This document shows positions 52,941-59,495 of a DNA stretch of 64,000 nucleotides, in pieces (position 1 is the first letter of the stretch; every line of letters begins with the position of its first letter). The notes below the pieces were generated by a model. That model was not told the DNA's origin, did not search any database, and saw only the letters and a list, made by a program, of their open reading frames with translations. The position numbers and the translations under genes were made by a program. The DNA comes from Ruminococcus flavefaciens 007c (GTDB taxonomy: Bacteria; Bacillota; Clostridia; Oscillospirales; Ruminococcaceae), in contig NZ_ATAX01000028.1 of the NCBI RefSeq assembly GCF_000571935.1, forward strand, positions 439,001-503,000. Reading direction: 5' to 3'.

Positions 52941-53453
52941 TTAAATGAAACATTTTTCAAGATCATACTCATCATCTATCAGGAAATGATCAAGTCCGTA
53001 CCTGAGACAGCAGCGGAGATATTTCTGATTGTCCTGTATTAGCTCCTCAATACTGAGGTCGTTGGAGAGCCTCTTTTCAATAACGTTCCCGAAGTTCATA
53101 ATGTCGCTGAAATGGCTGTTTATGTAGCTTTCGCTCATAATGAGACAGATGTATTTTATCTGCGGCAGGTAGTCGGCGTCAAAGCTTTCCTTCCAATTGA
53201 AGGGGATATAACAGCCCTCGACAATGAGGTTCTGCTCGTTCTCAATGGCGGTCTTTATCATTTCTTTCAGAATATCCCAGAGGTACGCCGTCAGTTTATC
53301 GTCGTCATAAGGAGTCAGCTCGGTCTGACCGCTTCTTATCAGTCCCATTTTCAGGTGGTCGACAGACAGGTAAGGGTACTTGTATTTTTTGAGCAGTTTC
53401 TGCGCGAGAAGAGTCTTCCCTGTGTGTGAAGCACCTGTTATCAGTATTATCAT
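52941..53453 (-). CDS. P-loop NTPase (small-molecule kinase-like)
   Basis: 170 aa from ATG 53453 (GGAGCC upstream). Starts MIILITGASHTGKTLLAQKL with Walker A GASHTGKT; YPYLSVDHLKMGLIRSG and LIVEGCYIPFNW follow, like 2-phosphoglycerate kinase/adenylate-kinase-type proteins. Substrate unknown. Confidence 0.82.
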   Translation of the reverse strand: MIILITGASHTGKTLLAQKLLKKYKYPYLSVDHLKMGLIRSGQTELTPYDDDKLTAYLWDILKEMIKTAIENEQNLIVEGCYIPFNWKESFDADYLPQIKYICLIMSESYINSHFSDIMNFGNVIEKRLSNDLSIEELIQDNQKYLRCCLRYGLDHFLIDDEYDLEKCFI

Positions 53454-53566
53454 AGTCAGCCGCGGCTCCTTTCCGGTTGTTTTCATAATTATACCATATC
53501 CGGAGAGCTTTTTCAATTAAATCTCATGATATACTCATGGTATCGGCGATATTACATCCGATAAGC

Positions 53567-53601
53567 AAAAAGCGCAGCAGTTTTACTGCTGCACTTTTTT
53601 T
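53567..53601. terminator. Bidirectional terminator near lysA
   Basis: GCAGCAGT, loop TTT, ACTGCTGC, with A-run and T-run flanks. Follows the lysA stop on the minus strand. Confidence 0.8.
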
Positions 53602-53624
53602 GAGTCTGTTCTTAAAGCTGTGAA

Positions 53625-54893
53625 TTATTTCAGATACTTGTCCATGATACCGCAGAAGTCAAATGTTGCAAAATAATCTGCCGCTGTTTCTGCACGGCGT
53701 ATCATCTTCACACTGTCGTCCTCGCAGAGGAGCAGTTCAGCAGAACGCAGTTTACCGTTATAATTGTAACCCATAGAAAAACCATGTGCGCCGGTATCGT
53801 GAATATATATCAGGTCTCCGATATCAGTAGGAGGCAGCATTCTGTCAATGGCAAACTTATCATTGTTTTCGCACAGACCGCCTGTAACATCACACATATA
53901 GGTGCATGGCTGATCCTCTTTTCCGAGAACAGTGATATGGTGGTATGCACCGTACATTGCAGGTCGCATAAGATTTGCGGCACAGGCGTCACAGCCGACA
54001 TATTCCTTGTAGATATGCTTCTTGTGCAGTACCCTTGTTATCAGTGCACCGTAAGGAGCAAGCATGAATCTGCCCATTTCGGTGAATATGGCAACATCTC
54101 CAAGTCCTGCCGGAACAAGTATATCTTCATATACCCTGCGTACTCCCTCACCGATCGCAAGAATGTCATTAGGAGTCTGATCAGGTTTATACGCTACTCC
54201 TACACCGCCTGAAAGATTGATGAATGTGATATCGGCACCTGTTTCTTTCCTGAGATCAGCCGCAAGCTGGAACATCTGCTTGGCAAGTGTGGGATAATAG
54301 TCATTGGTTACAGTATTCGATGCAAGAAAAGCGTGTATGCCAAAATGCTTTGCCCCCTTCTCCATAAGCATACGGAAGCCCTCAAACATCTGCTTGCGGG
54401 TAAAGCCATATTTTGCATCCTGCGGCTTGTCCATAACAAATGTGGATATAGTGAAGTTTCCTCCGGCGTTGAAACGGCAGCATATAGTTTCGGGAATACC
54501 TGTCAGTTTTTCAAGATACTCGATATGCGTAATGTCATCAAGATTTATGTATGCGCCCAGCTTGTATGCAAACTTGTAATCCTCCGCAGGTGTAACATTC
54601 GATGAAAACATTATATCGCTTCCTGAAAAACCGCAGGCTTCTGCCAGCTGAAGCTCGGTGAGCGAAGAACAGTCAACACCGCAGTCTTCCTCCTGCAGTA
54701 TTTTCAGTATAAACGGATTAGGAGTCGCTTTAACTGCAAAATACTCCCTGAATCCCTTGTTCCATGCAAAAGCCTTTTTCACAAGACGTGCATTTTCTCG
54801 GATACCTTTTTCATCGTAAATATGAAACGGCGTCGGAAATTCCTTAGTTATCTTCTCGGCTTGCTCTTTGGTAAGAAACGGCGTTTTATCCAT
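53625..54893 (-). CDS. lysA: Diaminopimelate decarboxylase
   Basis: 422-aa PLP-dependent fold-III enzyme for the last step of lysine synthesis. PLP lysine in YFAVKATPNPFIL, HAFLASNT, the phosphate loop LSGGVGVAY, GCDACAANLMRPAMYG and GAHGFSMGYNYNG. Slightly divergent from the common LysA forms, and a carboxynorspermidine- or other amino-acid-type decarboxylase is less likely. AAAAGGAGCAACC precedes the start. Confidence 0.88.
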   Translation of the reverse strand: MDKTPFLTKEQAEKITKEFPTPFHIYDEKGIRENARLVKKAFAWNKGFREYFAVKATPNPFILKILQEEDCGVDCSSLTELQLAEACGFSGSDIMFSSNVTPAEDYKFAYKLGAYINLDDITHIEYLEKLTGIPETICCRFNAGGNFTISTFVMDKPQDAKYGFTRKQMFEGFRMLMEKGAKHFGIHAFLASNTVTNDYYPTLAKQMFQLAADLRKETGADITFINLSGGVGVAYKPDQTPNDILAIGEGVRRVYEDILVPAGLGDVAIFTEMGRFMLAPYGALITRVLHKKHIYKEYVGCDACAANLMRPAMYGAYHHITVLGKEDQPCTYMCDVTGGLCENNDKFAIDRMLPPTDIGDLIYIHDTGAHGFSMGYNYNGKLRSAELLLCEDDSVKMIRRAETAADYFATFDFCGIMDKYLK

Positions 54894-54924
54894 ATCGGTT
54901 GCTCCTTTTTAAATAATTCTGAAT

Positions 54925-54985
54925 AGGTGTACATTCCACCTTAAACGACAAAACGGCACTGATCTCTCAGCGCCGTTGCTCACTT
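54925..54985 (-). promoter_or_regulatory. Hairpin in lysA leader
   Basis: Minus strand AACGGCGCTGA, loop GAGA, TCAGTGCCGTT, then TTGTCGTTT. It looks like a weak terminator/attenuator but is not a lysine riboswitch. Confidence 0.4.
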
Positions 54986-54990
54986 GGTAT

Positions 54991-55019
54991 ATTATAACAA
55001 ATCAGGTCATATTTGTCAA
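54991..55019 (-). promoter_or_regulatory. sigma-A promoter of lysA (perfect consensus)
   Basis: Minus strand TTGACA (55019-55014), 17-bp spacer, TATAAT (54996-54991). Confidence 0.88.
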
Positions 55020-55063
55020 GCATCCGTGAAGGTTATTATTTGCCGCCGATTCTTGTAGCATTT

Positions 55064-55300
55064 TCAGTCAATAAGATCATTCTGGAAACGTGACAAATGC
55101 TCGAAAGGCAGGATCTGCCGGCCTCTGAACAGTCCACAGCCGTCGTTTATAAGCTGATTGTTTATAGCCTTGAACATATTTACGTCTATCTCCGCAAGCT
55201 CAAGCTCCTGCAATCTGGTAAGGCGCTCGAATGCCTCGTCGAAATAAACGCACTCGCCCACAGGTATCTCGTCACGCTTGGAATGGAAGGATATTGATTT
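55064..55300 (-). pseudogene. Possible gene remnant
   Basis: An open minus-strand frame with no good start and no ribosome-binding site (its first start-like codon is TTG). It reads GECVYFDEAFERLTRLQELE and ends RGRQILPFEHLSRFQNDLID. The sequence reads as protein, but I do not recognise the family; it sits at the edge of a presumed acquired region. Confidence 0.35.
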
Positions 55301-55391
55301 TGATAGCGGACAAGTAGCGGACAAACCCCATTTTCAGTATAAAAGAAAAACTCGGAAATAACGTATTTACGCTGCTTCCGAGACTTTGAAG

Positions 55392-55425
55392 AAGTGACCC
55401 GTACGGGAATTGAAAGTCCCCAGCG
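55392..55425 (-). other. tRNA-3'-end-like sequence, possible attachment-site remnant
   Basis: On the minus strand the stretch containing TTCAATTCCCGTACGGGTCA reads like the T-arm and acceptor 3' side of a tRNA gene (T-loop TTCAATT), with a CCCGTACGGG palindrome. The rest of a tRNA is absent. Such fragments are left by tRNA-targeting integrases. Confidence 0.4.
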
Positions 55426-55530
55426 AGTTTTCAAAGCTTGTCGCAATATTGAGAAAACGCCGAAATTACGGTGTTTCAGAGCAATTCAGAAAAATTGGAT
55501 TTTTCCGTTTTTTCCTACTTTTTTGCACCA

Positions 55531-55629
55531 ATAAAGAACAAATAAAGAACAAGATTTTGTCTCAGCGTGCCTTTCCTGCGGTGCAAAATCGAAATCAGCC
55601 ATGTTTGATAAAGAACAAATAAAGAACAA
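55531..55629. repeat. 22-bp direct repeat, two copies
   Basis: A 22-bp sequence made of two AAATAAAGAAC-like units occurs at 55531-55552 and identically at 55608-55629 (77-bp period), upstream of the abiE promoter. Confidence 0.7.
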
Positions 55630-55714
55630 AATTGACGCTTTACAAAAAGTAAATGTTGTTTCCGGGTTTTGTGCATATGGAAAAATTTTCATTTTGTATA
55701 AACCTGAAAAGCAC

Positions 55715-55743
55715 TTGACTTTCGTGCTTATTTCGTTTATAAT
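55715..55743 (+). promoter_or_regulatory. Promoter of abiEi-abiEii
   Basis: TTGACT (55715-55720), 17-bp spacer, TATAAT (55738-55743). Confidence 0.85.
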
Positions 55744-55757
55744 ATAAGCACGAAAGT
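55718..55757. promoter_or_regulatory. AbiEi operator: 14-bp inverted repeat around the -10 box
   Basis: ACTTTCGTGCTTAT (55718-55731) and ATAAGCACGAAAGT (55744-55757) are exact complements, enclosing most of the promoter. Known AbiEi antitoxins repress their own operon through inverted repeats. Confidence 0.82.
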
Positions 55758-55768
55758 TGGTGATGATT

Positions 55769-56353
55769 ATGAAGGACATGGCAGAACTTATAAAAGAGTA
55801 TGGTTATATAACGCCTGAAATTGCGGCAAAAAATGGAATTTCAAAATATAAGTTTTATAAATATGTGCGTGAGAACGACCTGGAACAGGTCGAGCACGGT
55901 ATCTATATTCCACAAGACGAATGGGTAGATGAGCTGTATGTGCTTCATAAGAGATGTCCCAACGCCGTTTTCTCGCATAACGAAGCGTTGTATTTCTACG
56001 GTCTGACGGACAGAGAGCCGTTAGTTCATACGCTTACTGTGTACAGCGGTTATAATGCTCACAGGCTGACTGCAGACGGAAGATGCAAGGTATACACCGT
56101 GAAGAAAGAATTGCTCGATGTCGGAAAAGTCTTCGTCAAGGATAACTGCGGTAATGAGATACCGATGTACGATCTTGAGAGGACTATATGCGATCTTGTA
56201 CGAAGCAGAAGCACGATAGATATACAGGAATTCTTGCCTGCATTGAAAGCCTATGCAGCAAGAAAAGATAAAGACCTGAACAAGCTATTTGAGTATTCAA
56301 AATTGTTCAGGATACAGAACGTTGTTCGTAAATATATGGAGGTGTTACTATAA
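55769..56353 (+). CDS. abiEi: AbiEi-type antitoxin/transcriptional repressor
   Basis: 194 aa. The N-terminal winged helix (MAELIKEYGYITPEIAAKNG, ISKYKFYKYVRENDLEQVEH) and the following IYIPQDEWVDELYVLHKRCP and LERTICDLVRSRSTID blocks match AbiEi. The ATG at 55769 is used, since the start at 55757 lies in the operator. Ends 1 nt before abiEii. Antitoxin of a type IV toxin-antitoxin/abortive-infection pair. Confidence 0.9.
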   Translation: MKDMAELIKEYGYITPEIAAKNGISKYKFYKYVRENDLEQVEHGIYIPQDEWVDELYVLHKRCPNAVFSHNEALYFYGLTDREPLVHTLTVYSGYNAHRLTADGRCKVYTVKKELLDVGKVFVKDNCGNEIPMYDLERTICDLVRSRSTIDIQEFLPALKAYAARKDKDLNKLFEYSKLFRIQNVVRKYMEVLL

Positions 56354-56354
56354 T

Positions 56355-57194
56355 ATGCAATTAACGCCCGAACAAGTAAAAGGCAGGATCAAGAATCTTG
56401 CAAAAGTGAAAAACGCAGACGCCAGAGTGCTGATGCGAATATATATGATGGAGCGTTTCCTTGAGCGTGTCGCAAACTCTGAATACAAGGACAACTTCGT
56501 AATAAAAGGTGGAATGCTGGTCACTGCTATGGTAGGTGTGGCACTCCGCTCTACAATGGACATAGATACAAGCATTAGAAATAAGAACCTTTCAGCTGCT
56601 GATTCAAGGAGCATCATAGAGAATATAACCGCTGTTGATCTCGGAGACGGAGTGAGGTTTGAGATTAAGGATATTTCTGACATTATGGACGAGATGGAAT
56701 ATCCGGGTATCAGAGTCACATTGAATGCGGTAATGGACAGGCTCATCACGCCAATGAAGATAGATATCTCAACAGGTGATGCGGTTACTCCGCGGGCAAT
56801 AGAGTATGATTATAAGCTGATGTTTGATGACCGTTCGATAAAGCTATGGTCATATAATCTCGAAACGATACTTGCAGAAAAGCTCCAGACTATCCTTGCA
56901 AGAAGCGTACTCAATACCCGTATGAGAGATTTCTATGACATCTATATTCTTCTTTCTTTGTATGAGAACAAGATTGACGATACGGTATTCAAAAAAGCCT
57001 TCGATGCGACCTGTCAGAAGCGTGGCACAGTGAATCTGATACAGAACGCTCCGGCAATAATATCCAACATCAACAGTGATGACACTCTGCATAAGCTATG
57101 GGACGCATATCAGAAGAAGTATCCTTATGCGGAAAAGATCCAATATGCTGATATCATTCAGGGCGTGAAAAGCCTGTTAGGAAAGCTTACATAA
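56355..57194 (+). CDS. abiEii: AbiEii-type nucleotidyltransferase toxin
   Basis: 279 aa. DNA polymerase beta-like nucleotidyltransferase toxin: FVIKGGMLVTAMVGVALRST, DIDTSIRN (catalytic acidic pair after the GG motif), and WSYNLETILAEKLQTILAR with TRMRDFYDIYILLSL. Start at ATG 56355; a longer frame overlaps abiEi and is unlikely. Toxin of the AbiE pair, which blocks phage growth in other bacteria. Confidence 0.9.
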   Translation: MQLTPEQVKGRIKNLAKVKNADARVLMRIYMMERFLERVANSEYKDNFVIKGGMLVTAMVGVALRSTMDIDTSIRNKNLSAADSRSIIENITAVDLGDGVRFEIKDISDIMDEMEYPGIRVTLNAVMDRLITPMKIDISTGDAVTPRAIEYDYKLMFDDRSIKLWSYNLETILAEKLQTILARSVLNTRMRDFYDIYILLSLYENKIDDTVFKKAFDATCQKRGTVNLIQNAPAIISNINSDDTLHKLWDAYQKKYPYAEKIQYADIIQGVKSLLGKLT

Positions 57195-57210
57195 CAGCGT
57201 ATACCGCAAA

Positions 57211-57244
57211 AATAACAGCTCCTGTCCGTGTGGATGGGAGCTGT
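57211..57244 (+). terminator. Hairpin after abiEii
   Basis: AACAGCTCC and GGAGCTGTT form a 9-bp stem with no U-run. Confidence 0.4.
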
Positions 57245-57252
57245 TGCAGTTA

Positions 57253-57362
57253 TCGCAAAATATGCGACAACTCGTTTTAGCAGGAATAGTTGCGTTTTTT
57301 GCAATGGTTCATTTTTCAGCTGTTGCAAATAATGCAACAACTGAACTCTCGCAAATTTTGCG
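57253..57362. repeat. Array of four short GCAA-type palindromes
   Basis: TCGCA-AAATA-TGCGA (57253-57267), TTGC...GCAA (57290-57304), TGTTGCA-AATAA-TGCAACA (57321-57339) and CGCAAA-T-TTTGCG (57350-57362), spaced ~26-37 bp, just before a promoter. Could be an operator array for the XRE protein downstream or hairpins. Confidence 0.6.
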
Positions 57363-57389
57363 CCAGTTCAAAATATACCTGTAGTTTAC

Positions 57390-57418
57390 TTGCTTTTTCC
57401 AAAAAGCTATGCTATAAT
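57390..57418 (+). promoter_or_regulatory. sigma-A promoter
   Basis: TTGCTT (57390-57395), 17-bp spacer, TATAAT (57413-57418). Confidence 0.75.
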
Positions 57419-57493
57419 ACAGGTAAAGCAAGAACAGAAACGGTCGCTGGACGGCCACTGTATCAAGAATAATTACGAAAGGAGTTAACCGAA

Positions 57494-57601
57494 ATGAAAC
57501 AGTTTACTATGGTTTATCTGTACAGTGAACACTATGAGGAAAGTTTCTACCACGAGAGTGAAGAAGCTCTTATTGTGCTGCGTACAGAACATAGTGGATA
57601 G
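57494..57601 (+). CDS. 35-aa peptide of unknown function
   Basis: MKQFTMVYLYSEHYEESFYH then ESEEALIVLRTEHSG, with AAAGGAGTTAACCGAA before the ATG. Acidic and soluble-looking. A terminator-like hairpin follows (57651-57687), then an XRE gene. Confidence 0.5.
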   Translation: MKQFTMVYLYSEHYEESFYHESEEALIVLRTEHSG

Positions 57602-57650
57602 TCATTTCGGAGAGCACTTTCTTTGTGTTGTGATCCATACAAATGATAAA

Positions 57651-57687
57651 CACCGTCTGTATGCAAGCAGGCGGTGCTTTTGTTTTC
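57651..57687 (+). terminator. Terminator/attenuator before the XRE gene
   Basis: CACCGTCTGT and GCAGGCGGTG pair (two G-U), followed by CTTTTGTTTT. Confidence 0.65.
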
Positions 57688-57714
57688 ATAATACAAGGAA
57701 AGGAGTTGCTCACG

Positions 57715-57939
57715 ATGCCGGTAATCGATGTAAAGGCAACGGGTAATAATATAAAAAATATCATCAAGTCTAAAGGCTTTAAAATATCCGATGTGCAGGC
57801 AAGATGCGGTTTCAATACACCGCAGGCTATCTTCAAGTGGATGCGTGGTGATGCTGTTCCCACTATCGACAACCTGATTATACTTGCGGATATGTTTGAT
57901 GTGCCGATAGATAAAATAATAATCGTCACTCGTGTCTGA
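57715..57939 (+). CDS. XRE-family helix-turn-helix regulator
   Basis: 74 aa from ATG 57715 (AAGGAGTTG upstream). HTH core FKISDVQARCGFNTPQAIFK and WMRGDAVPTIDNLIILADMF, with the usual conserved positions. It lies 12 bp before the first tRNA gene and after the palindrome array, so may control that promoter. Confidence 0.88.
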   Translation: MPVIDVKATGNNIKNIIKSKGFKISDVQARCGFNTPQAIFKWMRGDAVPTIDNLIILADMFDVPIDKIIIVTRV

Positions 57940-57951
57940 GTGACTATATAT

Positions 57952-58028
57952 GGCGGATTCGTCTAACAGGTCAGGACAAGAGGCTTTCAATCTCTAAATA
58001 GTGGGTTCGATCCCCCTATCCGTCACCA
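57952..58028 (+). tRNA. tRNA-Glu (UUC)
   Basis: Acceptor GGCGGAT/ATCCGTC, anticodon arm AGAGG-CTTTCAA-TCTCT with anticodon TTC, T-loop TTCGATC, encoded CCA. The T-stem (GTGGG/CCCCT) has a T-C mismatch. Close in sequence to the tRNA-Glu at 58392. Confidence 0.8.
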
Positions 58029-58091
58029 CAAGTTTACTTTGTATGTAAGCGTTACTCTGCTTTCGCTTACGGAAGATAATAATTATTATAT

Positions 58092-58166
58092 GGTGGTCGT
58101 CGTCTAATGGAAGGACGTCAGATTGTGGCTCTGAAAATGAGAGTTCGATTCTCTTCGATCACCCCA
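58092..58166 (+). tRNA. tRNA-His (GUG)
   Basis: Eight-bp acceptor GGTGGTCG/CGATCACC, including the extra G-1 typical of tRNA-His, anticodon arm TCAGA-TTGTGGC-TCTGA, T-stem GAGAG/CTCTT, encoded CCA. Confidence 0.88.
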
Positions 58167-58264
58167 GCGCCGAGCAGGCGCGCGCGGTTTCGCATTTCAC
58201 TTTTGGCGGAGCGTGAAACATCTCCGCGCATATAAGTGTCGAAAAACACGACATTTTCAATTAA

Positions 58265-58355
58265 GGGCAAGTATGCATAGCGGCGATTGCAGCGGACTGT
58301 AAATCCGCCACCCTTGCGGTAAACATCGTAGGTTCAATTCCTACCTTTCCCACCA
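58265..58355 (+). tRNA. tRNA-Tyr (GUA)
   Basis: Acceptor GGGCAAG/CTTTCCC (one C-T mismatch), anticodon arm GCGGA-CTGTAAA-TCCGC, long class II variable arm, T-stem GTAGG/CCTAC, encoded CCA. Confidence 0.87.
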
Positions 58356-58391
58356 ATAATAATCTCCGCCAGTTTTTGAGCGGAGACATAC

Positions 58392-58468
58392 GGCGGATTC
58401 GTCTAATCGGACAGGACAAGAGGCTCTCAACCTCTAAATGTCGGGTTCAAATCCCACATCCGTCACCA
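58392..58468 (+). tRNA. tRNA-Glu (CUC)
   Basis: Acceptor GGCGGAT/ATCCGTC, anticodon arm AGAGG-CTCTCAA-CCTCT, encoded CCA. In the T-arm only three of five stem pairs form (TCGGG/CCCAC). Confidence 0.78.
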
Positions 58469-58470
58469 AT

Positions 58471-58565
58471 GGTCGCATAAGCCTAACTGGTAAGGCAGCA
58501 GTTTGCTAAACTGTGAGTAATCGGAGCATTACGATGTCTGAGTTCAAGTCTCAGTGCGACCACCA
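58471..58565 (+). tRNA. tRNA-Ser (GCU)
   Basis: Acceptor GGTCGCA/TGCGACC (perfect), anticodon arm GCAGT-TTGCTAA-ACTGT, long variable arm, T-stem CTGAG/CTCAG, encoded CCA. Two bases after the previous tRNA. Confidence 0.9.
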
Positions 58566-58570
58566 ATGAG

Positions 58571-58608
58571 AAAGCTCCGTCTGATGTATTGTCAGGCGGA
58601 GCTTTTTT
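58571..58608 (+). terminator. Terminator of the tRNA cluster
   Basis: AAGCTCCGTCTGA and TCAGGCGGAGCTT pair (one G-U), then TTTTT. Confidence 0.88.
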
Positions 58609-58631
58609 GCATATAGTATACAGTTTGATTA

Positions 58632-59495
58632 TTATACAGGTAATACCAGGTTAGTTTCTGCGTCTATAATCATTGGTAAAAGAAAATGATTAGTATTTTT
58701 ATTATTAGTATCTTTATCAGAATATCGATACCTACTTGTATATAATAGTATAGTATTATTCTGATAAAACTCAATTATGACATCATATGGATCTTCGTAA
58801 AAATGAAGCGTACAATCTCCTGTTTCTGCTGGCCTCGAAAAGACTATTTCTTCGCCGTAGTGTACTGATTGCGCTCTATAAGCATATGCTTCTAATCGTT
58901 CTTGGAAAACAAACTGCTTTTTGATATTATCGAATCTGTCGCAAATTATAAATCCACCTACAGTATTATCTTTACATTCTTCAACAGCACGAGTAAAAAG
59001 ACTAAGAGTGTTTTGTGCTGAAAAATCGTCTTTCATTCTTAGTTCTTGCAATTTGTGAAAAGCAGCATAAGAACCTATCCATGCAGATGATACATCACGA
59101 TGTATTTGTTTTTCCTTGATACAATAAATATGAGTTTCATTATTATCATCAGCGTAACATAAAATGAATTCAATATTATCTTTATCAGTTGACATGTGTA
59201 TTTCATATGCCTTGTTTATTGCAGTTTCAATGTCAAATTCAGATTCATTGTATATCCACCTTAAAAAATCATGTGCATAACCTGTATCATTACCAGCAAA
59301 TGATAAAGATAGTTTTGGACTGATATTAATACACTTCGTGAAACCATATTTACTTATAAGTTTGTACGCTTCATTGCTCCAATTTGATTTATAGGCACCA
59401 ATCAGTGCAGTTTTTGTATCACTGTAGATTTGAGTGAGATTGAAAACTTCATCATCGGATTTGATCTCTGTTTTTTCAGCATAAATAAAGCTCAT
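58632..59495 (-). CDS. Possible Ntn-hydrolase (proteasome-like) fold protein
   Basis: 287 aa. Residues ~26-160 read like a proteasome-beta/HslV layout: a strand TKTALIGAYKS, ISPKLSLSFAGNDTGYAHDF (like the FAG strand-helix of HslV) and IEFILCYADDNNETHIYCI, then WIGSYAAFHKLQEL (like AIGSG...). The mature N-terminal Thr of true proteasomes is not evident, so activity is uncertain. The rest is unrecognised. Start overlaps the helicase stop (ATGA) and AGGAG precedes it, so the two are coupled. AT-rich. Confidence 0.55.
   Translation of the reverse strand: MSFIYAEKTEIKSDDEVFNLTQIYSDTKTALIGAYKSNWSNEAYKLISKYGFTKCINISPKLSLSFAGNDTGYAHDFLRWIYNESEFDIETAINKAYEIHMSTDKDNIEFILCYADDNNETHIYCIKEKQIHRDVSSAWIGSYAAFHKLQELRMKDDFSAQNTLSLFTRAVEECKDNTVGGFIICDRFDNIKKQFVFQERLEAYAYRAQSVHYGEEIVFSRPAETGDCTLHFYEDPYDVIIEFYQNNTILLYTSRYRYSDKDTNNKNTNHFLLPMIIDAETNLVLPV

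Noticed and set aside
54894..55020. Lysine riboswitch before lysA
   Set aside because: The leader is under 100 nt and lacks the L-box conserved blocks; only one hairpin is seen.
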